Positions 36,961-46,629 of a stretch of 64,000 nt of DNA are shown one piece after another. Within the stretch, counting starts at the first letter, position 1, and every line of letters starts with the position of its first letter. The DNA comes from an uncultured Clostridia bacterium. Lineage in GTDB: Bacteria > Bacillota > Clostridia > TANB77 > CAG-508. The notes below the pieces were generated by a model. The model was not told the origin of the DNA and made no database searches. It saw only the letters and a program-made list of their open reading frames with translations. Where the stretch lies: the NCBI GenBank assembly GCA_934121905.1, contig CAKOVI010000003.1:62001-126000 (forward strand), in the 5' to 3' direction. Made by a program: the position numbers and the translations under genes.

Positions 36961-37022
36961 TATTATCACCTCTTTTGTAGAGTTAATATTATTCTTTACA
37001 TTTTTCACTTTTTTAAACAATT

Positions 37023-37378
37023 AAGCGCAAATCTATAAGCCGGGTTCTGTCATTTAAATTAGTCATTTATCTAGGCTATATATCACTACATAGCTCAAGC
37101 CACGCAGATTTGGACCACCGAGCAGGTGTTTAAATATCCATTTTAGGTGTTGCTCCAGATGGGGTTTACACAGACGCCGTTAGTCACCTAACAGCCGGTG
37201 AGCTCTTACCTCGCCTTTTCATCCTTACCACTGTTTAATAATAATGGCGGTTATTTTCTGTTGCACTTTCCTTAAGGTTTCCCTCACTAGACGTTATCTA
37301 GCATCATTGCTCTTTGGAGCCCGGACTTTCCTCTCGCAAACCCTTTCGAGTTTTGCCAGCGACTAATTAATTTGCTTT
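37023..37378 (-). ncRNA. rnpB: RNase P RNA
   Basis: Minus strand: the 5' part has GCAAAACTCGAAAGGGTTTGCGAGAGGAAAGTCCGGGCTCC, conserved GAGGAAAGTCCGGGC (P4 5' strand region); the middle has AAACCTTAAGGAAAGTGCAACAGAAA and GGTAAGAGCTCACCGG; the 3' end is ACAGAACCCGGCTTATAGATTTGCGCTT. P1 closes AAGCAAAT with ATTTGCGCTT. This is the catalytic RNA of tRNA 5' processing. Length about 356 bases. Confidence 0.95.
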
Positions 37379-37424
37379 ATCAATTATACCACTTTTTGAT
37401 AATTTTGCAATCATTTTTTTATTT

Positions 37425-38042
37425 TTAATTAAAAAATGGTCTTGGAGGCATTGGAGGTCTTGGATTTGGTCTAAATCCTGGCCTACAATTTGGTCCAAAG
37501 CATCCTCCAGGTCTACCTAATAATTCTCTTAAAATTAAAATTCTAATCAAATCATTCAAACCACTGTTTCTTCTAATTTGTCTTTTTTCTTCTTTTAGCT
37601 CATCTCTATTTTCTTTTTCTTCATTATCTCTTTCTTTGCTTACACCTCTGACATCATTATTCAATGTAATACTTATCATTGTTGCATCATTTGCTTCAAT
37701 GTTGCTATAAACTTCTTCTACCATTCTATCTATTGTTTCTTTTCCATAATTTCTATTGTTTTTTGCACATACTTTTCTAACCATTGGATATACAACTTTA
37801 TATATTTCTGGATAGTAGTCTTCAAGTTCTTGCATTTCCATATTATTATTTCTGTTTTGATAATTTTGAATATAATTGTAATTTTGGTTGTTATAACTAT
37901 ATGGATAATCTTCTACCCTATTAAAATCATATCCTTGATTGCAATTAACCCCACAGTTGTAATATCCTCCTTGTTCATATGTATTCCTATATCCATCATT
38001 CATTGGATAATTAAAGAAATTTTGCATATACTCTTCGTACAT
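37425..38042 (-). CDS. Conserved-looking protein with Tyr/Asn-rich N-terminus and Pro/Arg-rich tail
   Basis: 205 residues: a Tyr/Asn-rich N-terminal third, a central helical segment (DYYPEIYKVVYPMVRKVCAK ... IDRMVEEVYSNIE) and a C-terminal GRPGGCFGPNCRPGFRPNPR run ending PPRPFFN. Not recognised by name; composition recalls spore-coat or surface proteins. ATG after AAGGAGG. Between murD and rnpB on the same strand. Confidence 0.7.
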   Translation of the reverse strand: MYEEYMQNFFNYPMNDGYRNTYEQGGYYNCGVNCNQGYDFNRVEDYPYSYNNQNYNYIQNYQNRNNNMEMQELEDYYPEIYKVVYPMVRKVCAKNNRNYGKETIDRMVEEVYSNIEANDATMISITLNNDVRGVSKERDNEEKENRDELKEEKRQIRRNSGLNDLIRILILRELLGRPGGCFGPNCRPGFRPNPRPPMPPRPFFN

Positions 38043-38068
38043 AAAATAACCTCCTTAAAATTTGCCAT

Positions 38069-38106
38069 AAAAAATGCATCTAATTTTTATAAAGATGCAT
38101 TTTTTA
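38069..38106 (-). terminator. Terminator of murD
   Basis: AAAAAATGCATCT, loop, AGATGCATTTTTT between murD and the 37425 gene. Confidence 0.85.
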
Positions 38107-38140
38107 ATTTTGTATATTTTATTCTTAAGAGATTATTTTG

Positions 38141-39542
38141 TTACATTTTATTTACTATGTCTTTGAATTTTTGTCCTCTATCATACATATTTTTGAACAT
38201 ATCGAAACTTGTACTTGCAGGTGAAAATAATACTACTTGACCTGGTGTAGCATAACGTTTCGCAAGAATTACAGCTTGTGATAAGCTATTTACCATATAT
38301 ATATTTATTTCTTTATTTTCTCTTTCTTGTTCTTCTTTTACACTATCAAATATTTTTCCTGCAGTTTGCCCCATAAGTATTAATGTTTTTACTTTACTTA
38401 ATATTGGTTTTGCAATTGGTGTATAATCTAAATTTTTGTCGGCTCCTCCTGCAATTAAAACTATTTCTTCATTAAATGCATTTAAACCTGATATTGTTCT
38501 TGATGGTGTTGAACTTGCAGAATCATTATACCATTTTACTCCATTAATTTCTTTTACAAATTCGATTCTATGTTCCACACCTGGGAAAGATTTTATAACA
38601 TCTATTGCTGTCTGTAAATCAACTAATGTTTTTGTTGCTGCGATTGCTGAACATATATTTTCGTAGTTATGTCTGCCTCTTATTATTAGCTCTTTAGAGC
38701 TTACTATGTGTTTTCTTAATTTATCATCACATTCTTTTATTACATCACCCTCTACAATATATCCATTATCTAATTTTTCTTTGCTACTGAAAAATATAAC
38801 TTTTCCTTTTGTTTCTGCTGCACAATTTCTTGTTATTTCATTATCATAATTTAAAATTAAAATTCCGTCTCTATCTTGATATTTAAAAATATTTTTCTTT
38901 GCTTCTATATATTCTTCAAAATCTTTATGTACATTTAAATGATTTGGAGTAATATTTGTTATTACTGATATATCAGGACTTATTTCCATACCCATTAATT
39001 GAAAACTGCTTAATTCTAAAACTACTTTATCATCCGGCAAAATTTCATTTAATTTGGTAAATAATGGAATTCCAATATTACCTCCAACATAGCAATTATA
39101 TCCTGCTTTTTTTAGTATTTCATATATTAATGTTGTTGTTGTTGTTTTTCCATCACTTCCTGTTACTCCAATTACTTGGCATGGACACATTTTCATTAAT
39201 AGCTCCACTTCTGTTGTAACAATTGCCCCTCTTTCCGTTTCTTCTTGCAATTCTGGAATTGTTGGCAAACAACTTGGGCTTCTAAGTATTAAATCAAAAC
39301 CATGTAATTTGCTTAGATATGTTTTTCCGAAGAGACATTTCCATAGCATAATTTGTAACTTTGTCTATTATTTCTTTTGGAATTTCTCCAATTTCTCTCG
39401 AGTCAAATACCGTTACATTTGATTTTTTATTATGGAAATAATCAATTAATGGTAAATTACTTACTCCTAAACCTATTATTGCTACTTTTCTTCGTTTTAT
39501 ATATTGTTCGAATTCGATTAATTTTTCATTTTCATATTCCAA
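38141..39542 (-). CDS. murD: UDP-N-acetylmuramoyl-L-alanine--D-glutamate ligase, split by a +1 shift at CGG
   Basis: Cytoplasmic Mur ligase adding D-Glu to UDP-MurNAc-L-Ala. Frame one begins at TTG (complement 39540-39542) and carries the Rossmann segment RKVAIIGLGVSNLPLIDYF. It reaches CGG at complement 39327-39329 and would stop about ten codons later. Skipping the C gives MEMSLGKTYLSKLHGFDLIL and joins the rest: ATP loop VIGVTGSDGKTTTT, NITPNHLNVH, GRHNYENICSA, EHRIEFV, YNDSASSTPSRT and LLFSPASTSFDMF-type VVLFSPASTSFDMF. Corrected length 466 residues, normal. MurD is essential in walled bacteria, so the gene must be expressed across the shift if the sequence is right. Confidence 0.9.
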
Positions 39543-39710
39543 TTTGAATACTTCCTTTCCTTGATTTATAATTACTAATATTTTATGTTATTATTTTTGT
39601 TTCGTTCATATTAGCATATTTTTTTATATTTTACAAGTTTCAAATGTATGAATTTATGAATTTCGGTTAATAATATTTATATATCAATTAATTAAACGGA
39701 GGTGTTTAAT

Positions 39711-39788
39711 ATGTCTAAAGGTAAGAAAAATAAAAACAACAATAATAGTAATAACAGCAATAATAATAACAATGAAAATAATCAATAA
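39711..39788 (+). CDS. 25-residue Lys/Asn peptide
   Basis: MSKGKKNKNNNNSNNSNNNN followed by NENNQ. A strong GGAGGT lies seven bases before ATG and a REP-like hairpin follows the stop at once. Composition is extreme. The site and terminator argue that it is translated; function unknown. Confidence 0.45.
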   Translation: MSKGKKNKNNNNSNNSNNNNNENNQ

Positions 39789-39795
39789 TTTTATA

Positions 39796-39831
39796 TTAAA
39801 CCGGTTCTTTTTCAATATAGAACCGGTTTAA
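39796..39831. terminator. REP-derived hairpin acting as terminator
   Basis: TTAAACCGGTTCT, loop, AGAACCGGTTTAA, followed on the plus strand by CTTTTATATTTTTTT. The core ACCGGTTCTTTTT is the REP consensus. Confidence 0.75.
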
Positions 39832-39844
39832 CTTTTATATTTTT

Positions 39845-40342
39845 TTAGTATAGAAGAGCCCATAAAACCCAAGCTATTACAACGGTCTTTCCTAGTTCTT
39901 TGTCTGTAAATACATCTTTAAATAATTCTGCTACAGATTTTATTTCTGCTTGTGTTTCCTCTGAATCGTCTATAATATCAACTGAATATGATGCAATATC
40001 TTCTGAGGTAAAATATACCATGAATTTTTTCGGAACACCTATTTCTGTGTTCTCTATTTTTAGGAATTTTTCTCCTCTTAATTCTCCTTTTTTATCATAT
40101 ATTTTTACTTTTAGATATTTCCCATTCAAATTATTTTCCTCAGAGTTTGTTACTTCTCCATATATTCTACCATTTACCTTTGTAGCTTGTGCTATGTCTA
40201 CTTTTACTTGATTTGATAGCTCATTGCTTGTACTTATATCTTTATATGTTGAGTTTAACCCAACATATGTTATTAACATTGAAAATAAGTAAAATGCTAC
40301 AATCCATATAATATATTTTCTAAATGTTTTTAATCTTCCCAT
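39845..40342 (-). CDS. Membrane-anchored protein of unknown function
   Basis: 165 residues: one N-terminal membrane helix (YIIWIVAFYLFSMLITYVGL), an extracellular beta-rich domain (VNGRIYGEVTNSEENNLNGK...KYLKVKIYDKKGELRGEKFL) of the FxLYD/immunoglobulin-like kind, and a hydrophobic C-terminus (VVIAWVLWALLY). Not assigned. GGGGGAAA precedes ATG. Sixteen bases after recN. Confidence 0.65.
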   Translation of the reverse strand: MGRLKTFRKYIIWIVAFYLFSMLITYVGLNSTYKDISTSNELSNQVKVDIAQATKVNGRIYGEVTNSEENNLNGKYLKVKIYDKKGELRGEKFLKIENTEIGVPKKFMVYFTSEDIASYSVDIIDDSEETQAEIKSVAELFKDVFTDKELGKTVVIAWVLWALLY

Positions 40343-40357
40343 TTTATTTCCCCCATT

Positions 40358-41992
40358 TTAGCTTGCTATTTTTTTATTTCGTAATTTTTCTGCATATTTT
40401 ATAGTTACTTCGTTTACTTCTCCAGATGATATTCTAGCTATTTCATTTATTATTTCTTGTTCATTTAATCGTTTTATAGATGTTGAAGTTCTATCATTTA
40501 CAACACTTTTACTTATAAAGTAATTAGAATCTGCAACTGCTGCAATATTTGGTAAATGTGATATACATAATACCTGATGTTTTCCTGAAATTTGGTTTAA
40601 TTTTTCTGCAACTGCATTTGCTGCTTTTCCACTTATTCCTGTGTCTATTTCGTCAAATATTAAAATTGGTGTATTGTCTGTATTTGCTAGTACTGTTTTG
40701 ATTGCTAGCATCATTCTAGACATTTCTCCTCCTGAGGCTATTTTACTTAATTCTTTTTCGTCTTCACCAACATTTGTGCTTATAAAAAATGCTACTTTAT
40801 CTTTTCCGTTTTCGTAATATTCTTCTTCTATATAATCTGTATGAATATTTACTTTTGCATTTTTCATTTCTAGTTCTTGTAAATTTTTGTTTATTTTTGA
40901 TGATAATTCTATTGCGTTTTCTTTTCTTTTTTCGTGTATTTTGCTAGCTATTTCGTCTAGCTTACTTTTTACCTCTTTTTGTTCTTTTTTTAAGTTGTTT
41001 GTGTATTCTTCTAGATTTTCAATTCTATAAATTTCTCTTTCAACATCTTCTTTGTATTGTAGTATTTCTTTTATGGAATTTCCGTATTTTCTTTTTAATG
41101 AGAATATTAAATCTAGTCTTTCTTCTATTTCTTTTTGTTCCTCTTCATCAAAGTCTACTTCATCTTTATAGTTTGTTATATCTCTAGAAACTTCTTGTAG
41201 TTCGTAATATGCACTTTTTAGATTGTTTGCTGTTTCTTGATATTTGTTATCAAAATTTTCTATTTTTTCTAGATTTCTTATACTATTACTTATTATATCT
41301 ATTGCATTTTCTCCAATTGCTAAATCTATTTCTTGTAGAGTTTTAGCTATTTTTTCTGCGTTTATTATTATTTTTTGTTTGTTGTTTAGTTCTTCTTCTT
41401 CTCCATCGTTTAAAGATGCTTCTTCTATTTCTTCATACTGGTATTTTAATAAGTCTAATTTTCTTTGTCTTTCTTTTTCGTCTCCATAATTTTCTTTTAA
41501 TTCTTTTTTTATCTCCATATATCTTACATATTTTGTTTTGTATTCTTCTTTTAATTTACTTACATCTGCTCCTATGTAGTTATCTAAGTATTTTAGATGT
41601 TCTTTGCTATCTAGTAAATTTTGATTGTCATTTTGACCATGTATTTCTATTATATTTCTCATAAATTCTCTTAGTTCATTTACTGTTACCATTCTTCCAT
41701 TTATTTTACACATATTTTTTCCATTTACATTTATTTCTCTTGATACTATTATTGTTCCTTCTATTGATTGTTCGTTTTCTGGCTCATATAAACATATTTC
41801 TACAAATGAGTTTGTTTCTCCTTTTCTTATCATATCTTTAGAGAATCTTCCTCCTGATATTATGTTTAATGACCCTATTATCAAGCTTTTTCCTGCTCCT
41901 GTTTCTCCTGTTAATACATTTAGGCCTTTTCCTAAATCTATTTCTATTTCATCTATTATTCCTATATTTTTTATGTGTAAGTTTGTTATCAT
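40358..41992 (-). CDS. recN: DNA repair protein RecN
   Basis: 544 residues, SMC-like. N-terminal MITNLHIKNIGIIDEIEIDL with Walker A LTGETGAGKSLIIGSL, long central coiled coil, and C-terminal ABC signature LSKIASGGEMSRMMLAIK followed by Walker B LIFDEIDTGISG. It acts early in double-strand break repair. Start ATG at complement 41990-41992 seven bases after GGAGG; an in-frame ATG two codons earlier overlaps the site. Confidence 0.96.
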   Translation of the reverse strand: MITNLHIKNIGIIDEIEIDLGKGLNVLTGETGAGKSLIIGSLNIISGGRFSKDMIRKGETNSFVEICLYEPENEQSIEGTIIVSREINVNGKNMCKINGRMVTVNELREFMRNIIEIHGQNDNQNLLDSKEHLKYLDNYIGADVSKLKEEYKTKYVRYMEIKKELKENYGDEKERQRKLDLLKYQYEEIEEASLNDGEEEELNNKQKIIINAEKIAKTLQEIDLAIGENAIDIISNSIRNLEKIENFDNKYQETANNLKSAYYELQEVSRDITNYKDEVDFDEEEQKEIEERLDLIFSLKRKYGNSIKEILQYKEDVEREIYRIENLEEYTNNLKKEQKEVKSKLDEIASKIHEKRKENAIELSSKINKNLQELEMKNAKVNIHTDYIEEEYYENGKDKVAFFISTNVGEDEKELSKIASGGEMSRMMLAIKTVLANTDNTPILIFDEIDTGISGKAANAVAEKLNQISGKHQVLCISHLPNIAAVADSNYFISKSVVNDRTSTSIKRLNEQEIINEIARISSGEVNEVTIKYAEKLRNKKIAS

Positions 41993-42035
41993 TTTCATAC
42001 CTCCATGGCTTTTTTGCAAAACATTGTTCGTATAT

Positions 42036-42063
42036 ATTATATATGTTTTTTCTGTTTTGTCAA
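42036..42063 (-). promoter_or_regulatory. Promoter of recN with LexA-like sequences nearby
   Basis: Minus strand TTGACA, 16-base spacer, TATAAT. CGAAC-AAT-GTTTTG overlaps the start point and CGAAA-N4-TTTCG lies upstream of -35; both resemble, imperfectly, the Firmicutes SOS box CGAAC-N4-GTTCG. Confidence 0.55.
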
Positions 42064-42088
42064 TGGTTTTTGCGAAACTTTTTTCGTT

Positions 42089-42892
42089 TTATATAAATTT
42101 GTCTATTTTGATAACATATCTTCCTTTTTTAGTATTTCCAGAAATTTCTTTAAATACAAATCTTCCTTTTCCTCTGATTGTAATAACATCTCCTACTTTT
42201 ACTTGTTTTGATGATTTTGTTTCATTTTTAAAATTTAAAAATACTCTTTCTTGCTCTAATATATCAATTGCTTTACTTCTTGATGTTCTTGCTAAACTTG
42301 CCACTATATTGTCTAATCTTAGTGATGCAACGATTTCAGTTATTTCAACTTTTTGAGCTTCTATTTCTTTTAGGTCTTCTATTTTTTTGGCTTCTATTTC
42401 GGCCGAAGAAAATCTTGTTAATGAGCCTAAATTTTGCATTAAAAATTTTTGAACTTCATTTTTTATAACTATTTCTGCTCCTTTGGATTTTACAGAAATG
42501 TCTCCTATTTTTTCTCTTTCTATACCTAGTTTCATTATTGCTCCTAGGTATCTTCTATGGTCATATTCTTCGTCTAATGCAATTGGTAATGTTATTTTTA
42601 TAACACTTATCATTTTAGAATGATTTTTTCTTGCCATTTCTTCTGTTAACTTTTCTGGATAGATGATTAATATTTTTCTTTCTGCTTCTCCTGCTCCGCC
42701 GAAAAAATAGTAGTTTTCAAATTTTACTTTTTTTAAGAATTTATCTACTAAGTCTTGTTCGGCCAAATTTAAAAAATCTGTAAATTCAATTTTTTTTTTG
42801 CTTTTACTAATTTCAATTTTATCTAGTACAATTGCTAATAACAACTTGTCCTCTTGATTTTTGTAGTCTTTTAGTAATTCTGCTTTACTCAT
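42089..42892 (-). CDS. ylmH: S4-domain RNA-binding protein YlmH/RqcP2-like
   Basis: 267 residues. The N-terminal two-thirds match YlmH (FGGAGEAERKILIIYPE, HRRYLGAIMKLGIEREKIGDI), and the C-terminal S4 domain reads RLDNIVASLARTSRSKAIDILEQ then VKVGDVITIRGKGRFVF. YlmH proteins bind stalled large ribosomal subunits (RqcP-like quality control) and sit near division genes in many Firmicutes; here the neighbour is recN. AGAGAG before ATG. Confidence 0.9.
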   Translation of the reverse strand: MSKAELLKDYKNQEDKLLLAIVLDKIEISKSKKKIEFTDFLNLAEQDLVDKFLKKVKFENYYFFGGAGEAERKILIIYPEKLTEEMARKNHSKMISVIKITLPIALDEEYDHRRYLGAIMKLGIEREKIGDISVKSKGAEIVIKNEVQKFLMQNLGSLTRFSSAEIEAKKIEDLKEIEAQKVEITEIVASLRLDNIVASLARTSRSKAIDILEQERVFLNFKNETKSSKQVKVGDVITIRGKGRFVFKEISGNTKKGRYVIKIDKFI

Positions 42893-42976
42893 TTTTATTC
42901 AACTCTCTTTCTTCTCACTTTTTTATATTTTACTCGAAAAAGTAAAAAATAGCAATAGTTATTGTAATTACTCATC

Positions 42977-43019
42977 AAAAAAATCCCGAATCATCAAGCA
43001 AAGCTTAACAATTCAGGAC
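42977..43019 (-). terminator. Rho-independent terminator
   Basis: Minus strand TCCtGAAT, inner AAGC/GCTT stem, ATTCgGGA, then TTTTTTT; ends the 43028 gene. Confidence 0.8.
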
Positions 43020-43027
43020 CTCTATGT

Positions 43028-43210
43028 TTAACCTCTACTGCAACCGCAGCATCCAAAATTAGTAAATAAAAGTAAAAAGATGATTATGAAAAATAAAATT
43101 TCACTATCATTTCCACCAAATAATCCATTCAAAAAACTACCATTATTGCATCCGCAACCACCACAACAGCGATTATTTGAATCTTGCATATTTAAACTAT
43201 TTTCTGGCAT
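43028..43210 (-). CDS. Small Gly/Cys-rich membrane protein
   Basis: 60 residues: a Cys/Gly stretch NRCCGGCGCNNGSFLNGLFG, one hydrophobic helix (EILFFIIIFLLLFTNF) and a GCCGCSRG end. Paired cysteines around a single helix recall small sporulation or coat-associated YjcZ-like proteins, a loose analogy. ATG after AAAGGAGG; own terminator. Confidence 0.65.
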   Translation of the reverse strand: MPENSLNMQDSNNRCCGGCGCNNGSFLNGLFGGNDSEILFFIIIFLLLFTNFGCCGCSRG

Positions 43211-43314
43211 AATTAAAATCCTCCTTTACAATTTACTTTATCTTATGAATTTTCATTGTCTTTGGTTACAAAAATATGATATAATATCTAAAAAATAAAA
43301 AAGGAATGAAAAAA

Positions 43315-45711
43315 ATGATAGAATTACTTTCCCCAGTAGGAGATTTTGAATGCTTAAAGGCAGCAGTACAAAATGGAGCAAATGCGGTATACTTCGCCGC
43401 TAAATCATTTGGAGCAAGAGCTTTTGCCTCAAACTTTGATGATGAAACCTTAGAAGAAGCAATAAATTATGCAAAACTAAGAAATGTGAAAACAAATCTA
43501 ACATTAAATACATTAATAAAAGAAGATGAATTTGAAAGTGCCTTTAATCTGGCAAAAAAAGCATATGAATTTGGAATTGATGCAATAATAATTCAAGACC
43601 TAGGTTTAGCCAAAGAACTTATAAAAGCTTTTCCTGACCTACCAATACATGCCAGTACTCAAATGACAATTCATAATCTAGAAGGTGTAGGTCAATTAAA
43701 AGAACTTGGATTTAAAAGGGTCGTATTATCTAGAGAACTTTCTTTAGAAGAAATAAAATATATCTGTAAAAATACTGATATCGAAATAGAAGCATTTATT
43801 CATGGAGCTCTTTGTATATCGTATTCTGGTCAATGTCTATTTTCAAGTATGATTGGTGGTCGTTCTGGAAACCGTGGAAAATGTGCTCAAACCTGTAGAT
43901 TACCTTATGAATTAATTGAACAAAAACCTGATAAAACAAACTCAAAATTGGATAAAGGTTACTTATTAAGCACACGTGATTTATGTAGTCTTGAATATAT
44001 TCCAGATTTAATTGATGCAGGTGTAACATCTTTTAAAATTGAAGGAAGAATGAAAAGTCCAGAATATGTTGCAACAGTTACAAAAATATATAGAAAATAT
44101 ATCGATTTAGCACTAGATAAAACTAAAAACTATGAAATTGAAGATAGTGATAAAACAAAACTAATGCAGGTTTTCAATAGAGGTGGTTTTTCTGAAGGTC
44201 ATTTAAATTCTAAAGAAAATCGTAATCTTGTATTTAAAGAAAAACAAAATAATATGGGACTATATTTAGGAAAAATTTCAAAATATAATAAAAATAAAGG
44301 TCTTGTGACTGTGAGTGTTCAATCAGATTTATGTATTGGAGATTCCATAAGTTTCGAAAAAGAACCTACTAAATATATGGTTTCAGAATTGCTTAACAAA
44401 AATCAAAATATAAAGTCTGCTAAATTCAACCAAACTGTTACATTTGGAAGGATGAAAGGTAATATAAATATTGGTGATAAAGTATATAAAATTTCTAGCA
44501 AAAGCCTTTCAGATGAAGCTAGAAAAAGCTATTTAAAGGAAAATATAAAAAATCAGTTAGATTGTAAGTTAGAAATAAAAAATGGTCAAAAGATTGATGT
44601 TCATATTTCCTGTGAAAAATTTAATTGTAATATAAATTATGTTTATGACTATATCCCAGAAATTGCTCAAAATGTTGGTATAACTAGAGAAACAATAATC
44701 TCAAAATTTAATAAGACTTTAGACACTGAATTTGAATTTACAAATTTTGATATAGATTTGGATAGTAATTTATTTATTCCTGTTTCTGTGTTAAATGATA
44801 TTAGGCGTACTGGAATAAATATTATAAGAGAAGAAATTATAAAAAGTTTTAAGCATACAGCTAAAGACATTACTCTTGCAACTCCTTGTTATAAAAATTC
44901 TTCACAAATATCTCCGAAAATCTCATTGTTGCTAAATAATTTAGATTTGGATTATTCCAAACTAGACAAAGTTGATAAATTGTATATACCTTTAAAGTAT
45001 TTTATTAGTGCTAAATATGCCAATACTTTAAAATATTTTTCGAATAATTTTAACTTATATATTTATATGCCAACAATTATTAGAAAAAATAGTACACAAT
45101 TGTCTAAAAAGGCTATAGAAAAAAGTATAAATGATTTTAATATAAAGGGAATTGTTATATCAAATTTGTCAGAATTGAAGTTACTTCCTTTGATTTCTAC
45201 AAACCTTGATATTGTTGGAAATTATACTTTAAATCTATATAATACCTTTTCTGCACAGGCTTTAAATACTCTAAATTTTTCTACTGTTACAGTTTCACCT
45301 GAATTGGATGAAAAAGGTATTTTTGATTTGTGTAATAATCCTTTCGAACATAATGAATTAATTGTTTATGGTAATATTCCTGTTATGACAATGAATTATT
45401 GTGTTTTAGGCAGGTCTAATAAGTGTTATAATTCTTGTAAAAGGCTTTGTATTTCTGATAATAAGTACTTTCTTAAAGATAGGATGGGATTTTTGTTTAG
45501 AATTATTCCTGATAATATGCAAACTGTTAGTACTATTTATAATACAAAAACTACTTCTATTAATTTTGATGGTTTTAATATTGATTTTGCTAGAATTGAT
45601 GTTTTGGATGAAAATGTTGATGAAGTTAATAATATTATTAGAGTTGTTAAAAATGGTGAGCGTTTTGAAGGTAAGGATTTTACAAATGGTAATTTGAAAA
45701 GAGAAATTTAA
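43315..45711 (+). CDS. U32 family protein with long C-terminal extension (RlhA-like)
   Basis: 798 residues. U32 core: MIELLSPVGDFECLKAAVQN, ASTQMTIHN, then EAFIHGALCISYSGQCLFSS and GNRGKCAQTCRLPYEL with the cluster cysteines; a DUF3656-like middle and a C-terminal repeat of the barrel ending with GRSNKCYNSCKRLC, offering another Cys set. Long U32 proteins include E. coli RlhA (23S rRNA C2501 hydroxylation). Start ATG 43315 is correctly spaced from AAAGGA; the ATG at 43306 sits on the site. Second U32 gene in the window (see 136-1365). Confidence 0.88.
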   Translation: MIELLSPVGDFECLKAAVQNGANAVYFAAKSFGARAFASNFDDETLEEAINYAKLRNVKTNLTLNTLIKEDEFESAFNLAKKAYEFGIDAIIIQDLGLAKELIKAFPDLPIHASTQMTIHNLEGVGQLKELGFKRVVLSRELSLEEIKYICKNTDIEIEAFIHGALCISYSGQCLFSSMIGGRSGNRGKCAQTCRLPYELIEQKPDKTNSKLDKGYLLSTRDLCSLEYIPDLIDAGVTSFKIEGRMKSPEYVATVTKIYRKYIDLALDKTKNYEIEDSDKTKLMQVFNRGGFSEGHLNSKENRNLVFKEKQNNMGLYLGKISKYNKNKGLVTVSVQSDLCIGDSISFEKEPTKYMVSELLNKNQNIKSAKFNQTVTFGRMKGNINIGDKVYKISSKSLSDEARKSYLKENIKNQLDCKLEIKNGQKIDVHISCEKFNCNINYVYDYIPEIAQNVGITRETIISKFNKTLDTEFEFTNFDIDLDSNLFIPVSVLNDIRRTGINIIREEIIKSFKHTAKDITLATPCYKNSSQISPKISLLLNNLDLDYSKLDKVDKLYIPLKYFISAKYANTLKYFSNNFNLYIYMPTIIRKNSTQLSKKAIEKSINDFNIKGIVISNLSELKLLPLISTNLDIVGNYTLNLYNTFSAQALNTLNFSTVTVSPELDEKGIFDLCNNPFEHNELIVYGNIPVMTMNYCVLGRSNKCYNSCKRLCISDNKYFLKDRMGFLFRIIPDNMQTVSTIYNTKTTSINFDGFNIDFARIDVLDENVDEVNNIIRVVKNGERFEGKDFTNGNLKREI

Positions 45712-45720
45712 TGAAAAGGA

Positions 45721-45747
45721 AAACAGGAGGTTATTTACCTCCTGTTT
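45721..45747. terminator. Hairpin between convergent genes
   Basis: AAACAGGAGGT, 5-base loop, ACCTCCTGTTT: 11 perfect base pairs but only a short T run. The arms contain AGGAGG, so the folded hairpin hides a ribosome-binding-like sequence. Confidence 0.65.
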
Positions 45748-45753
45748 GTTGAC

Positions 45754-45912
45754 TTACAAAAAAACTATTATTGCACTCACTAATATTATGAACACAATGG
45801 CTTCCCACCGTAATTCTTCCCTTTCATGAATGCCAGTGTCTTCATTTTTCTTGTACTTAAAGAAAATATCCTCCCAAAAGCCCAAGTCTTCTTCGTTTTT
45901 GGTTTTCTTCAT
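45754..45912 (-). CDS. 52-residue protein with C-terminal membrane helix
   Basis: MKKTKNEEDLGFWEDIFFKY, a charged linker, then WEAIVFIILVSAIIVFL as a membrane anchor. AAGGAGG lies eight bases before ATG (complement 45910-45912). Promoter at 45955-45983. Contains an in-frame CGG (complement 45808-45810) just before the helix; a C skip there would replace the helix by GGKPLCS and a stop. Function unknown. Confidence 0.6.
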   Translation of the reverse strand: MKKTKNEEDLGFWEDIFFKYKKNEDTGIHEREELRWEAIVFIILVSAIIVFL

Positions 45913-45954
45913 AAGTTTTTCCTCCTTGCTTAGCTTATTGGCTTGTTCTCTTCA

Positions 45955-45983
45955 ATTATACCACAATCCCAAACAATTATCAA
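45955..45983 (-). promoter_or_regulatory. Sigma-A-type promoter for the 45754 gene
   Basis: Minus strand TTGATA, 17-base spacer, TATAAT. Confidence 0.7.
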
Positions 45984-45997
45984 ATTCCTAACCAACT

Positions 45998-46552
45998 CTA
46001 CTTATACTCAAATCCCCTAACTTCGCAATTATCCATTTTTGCACTAGCAATATTTCCATCCTCATCTGCTCCATTAAAATAAGCATTTATCGCCCTGCAA
46101 ACTCCTGCATGAGTTACAATCAAAATATTTTTTCCAGATTGTTCTTCTTTTACTCTATCCAAAAAATTCCAAACTCTATTACATACATCTTTTATAGGTT
46201 CAATATTTCTTTCTTTAGAATTAATTTTATAATCATGTATTTTTTCCCAGTCACCAATCATGTCTTTTATCTCATCTTTTGTTTTTCCTTCAAAATCTCC
46301 AAAACCTCTTTCTTCTAAAGCTTTATCATATATAATTTTGCACTTTTTATCTTCATTTACAATTTCTGCAGTTTTCATAGTTCTCTTAAGTGGAGAACAA
46401 TAAATCAAATCTATATCACACTTATTAATTTCATCCTTAGCTTTTATGGCCTGTTTTATTCCAGTTTCATTTAACTCTATATCTGTTTTTCCTTGTGTTT
46501 TTTGTGCCAAATTCCAATCGGTTTGACCATGTCTTATTACATATACCTTCAT
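45998..46552 (-). CDS. Histidine phosphatase superfamily protein (phosphoglycerate mutase-like)
   Basis: 184 residues. Catalytic motif YVIRHGQTDWN (His about residue 8), with CSPLKRTMKTAE, ERGFGDFEGK and the second catalytic His in LIVTHAGVCRAI. The family spans true mutases, alpha-ribazole phosphatases and general phosphatases; the short length favours a phosphatase. Start ATG at complement 46550-46552 after AAGGAGG. Confidence 0.88.
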   Translation of the reverse strand: MKVYVIRHGQTDWNLAQKTQGKTDIELNETGIKQAIKAKDEINKCDIDLIYCSPLKRTMKTAEIVNEDKKCKIIYDKALEERGFGDFEGKTKDEIKDMIGDWEKIHDYKINSKERNIEPIKDVCNRVWNFLDRVKEEQSGKNILIVTHAGVCRAINAYFNGADEDGNIASAKMDNCEVRGFEYK

Positions 46553-46629
46553 CTTGCATACCTCCTTAATTAACTTAGGGTTAAAATATATCATATTTGC
46601 TAAAATAAGACAAGCAAATTACTATTATT

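Noticed and set aside
39711..39788. Dismissing the Asn-run peptide as noise
   Set aside because: The strong ribosome binding site and an immediate hairpin terminator make translation plausible, so it was kept at low confidence.
42001..42090. Firm LexA box assignment at recN
   Set aside because: Both candidates deviate from CGAAC-N4-GTTCG in spacing or arms; mentioned only as LexA-like.
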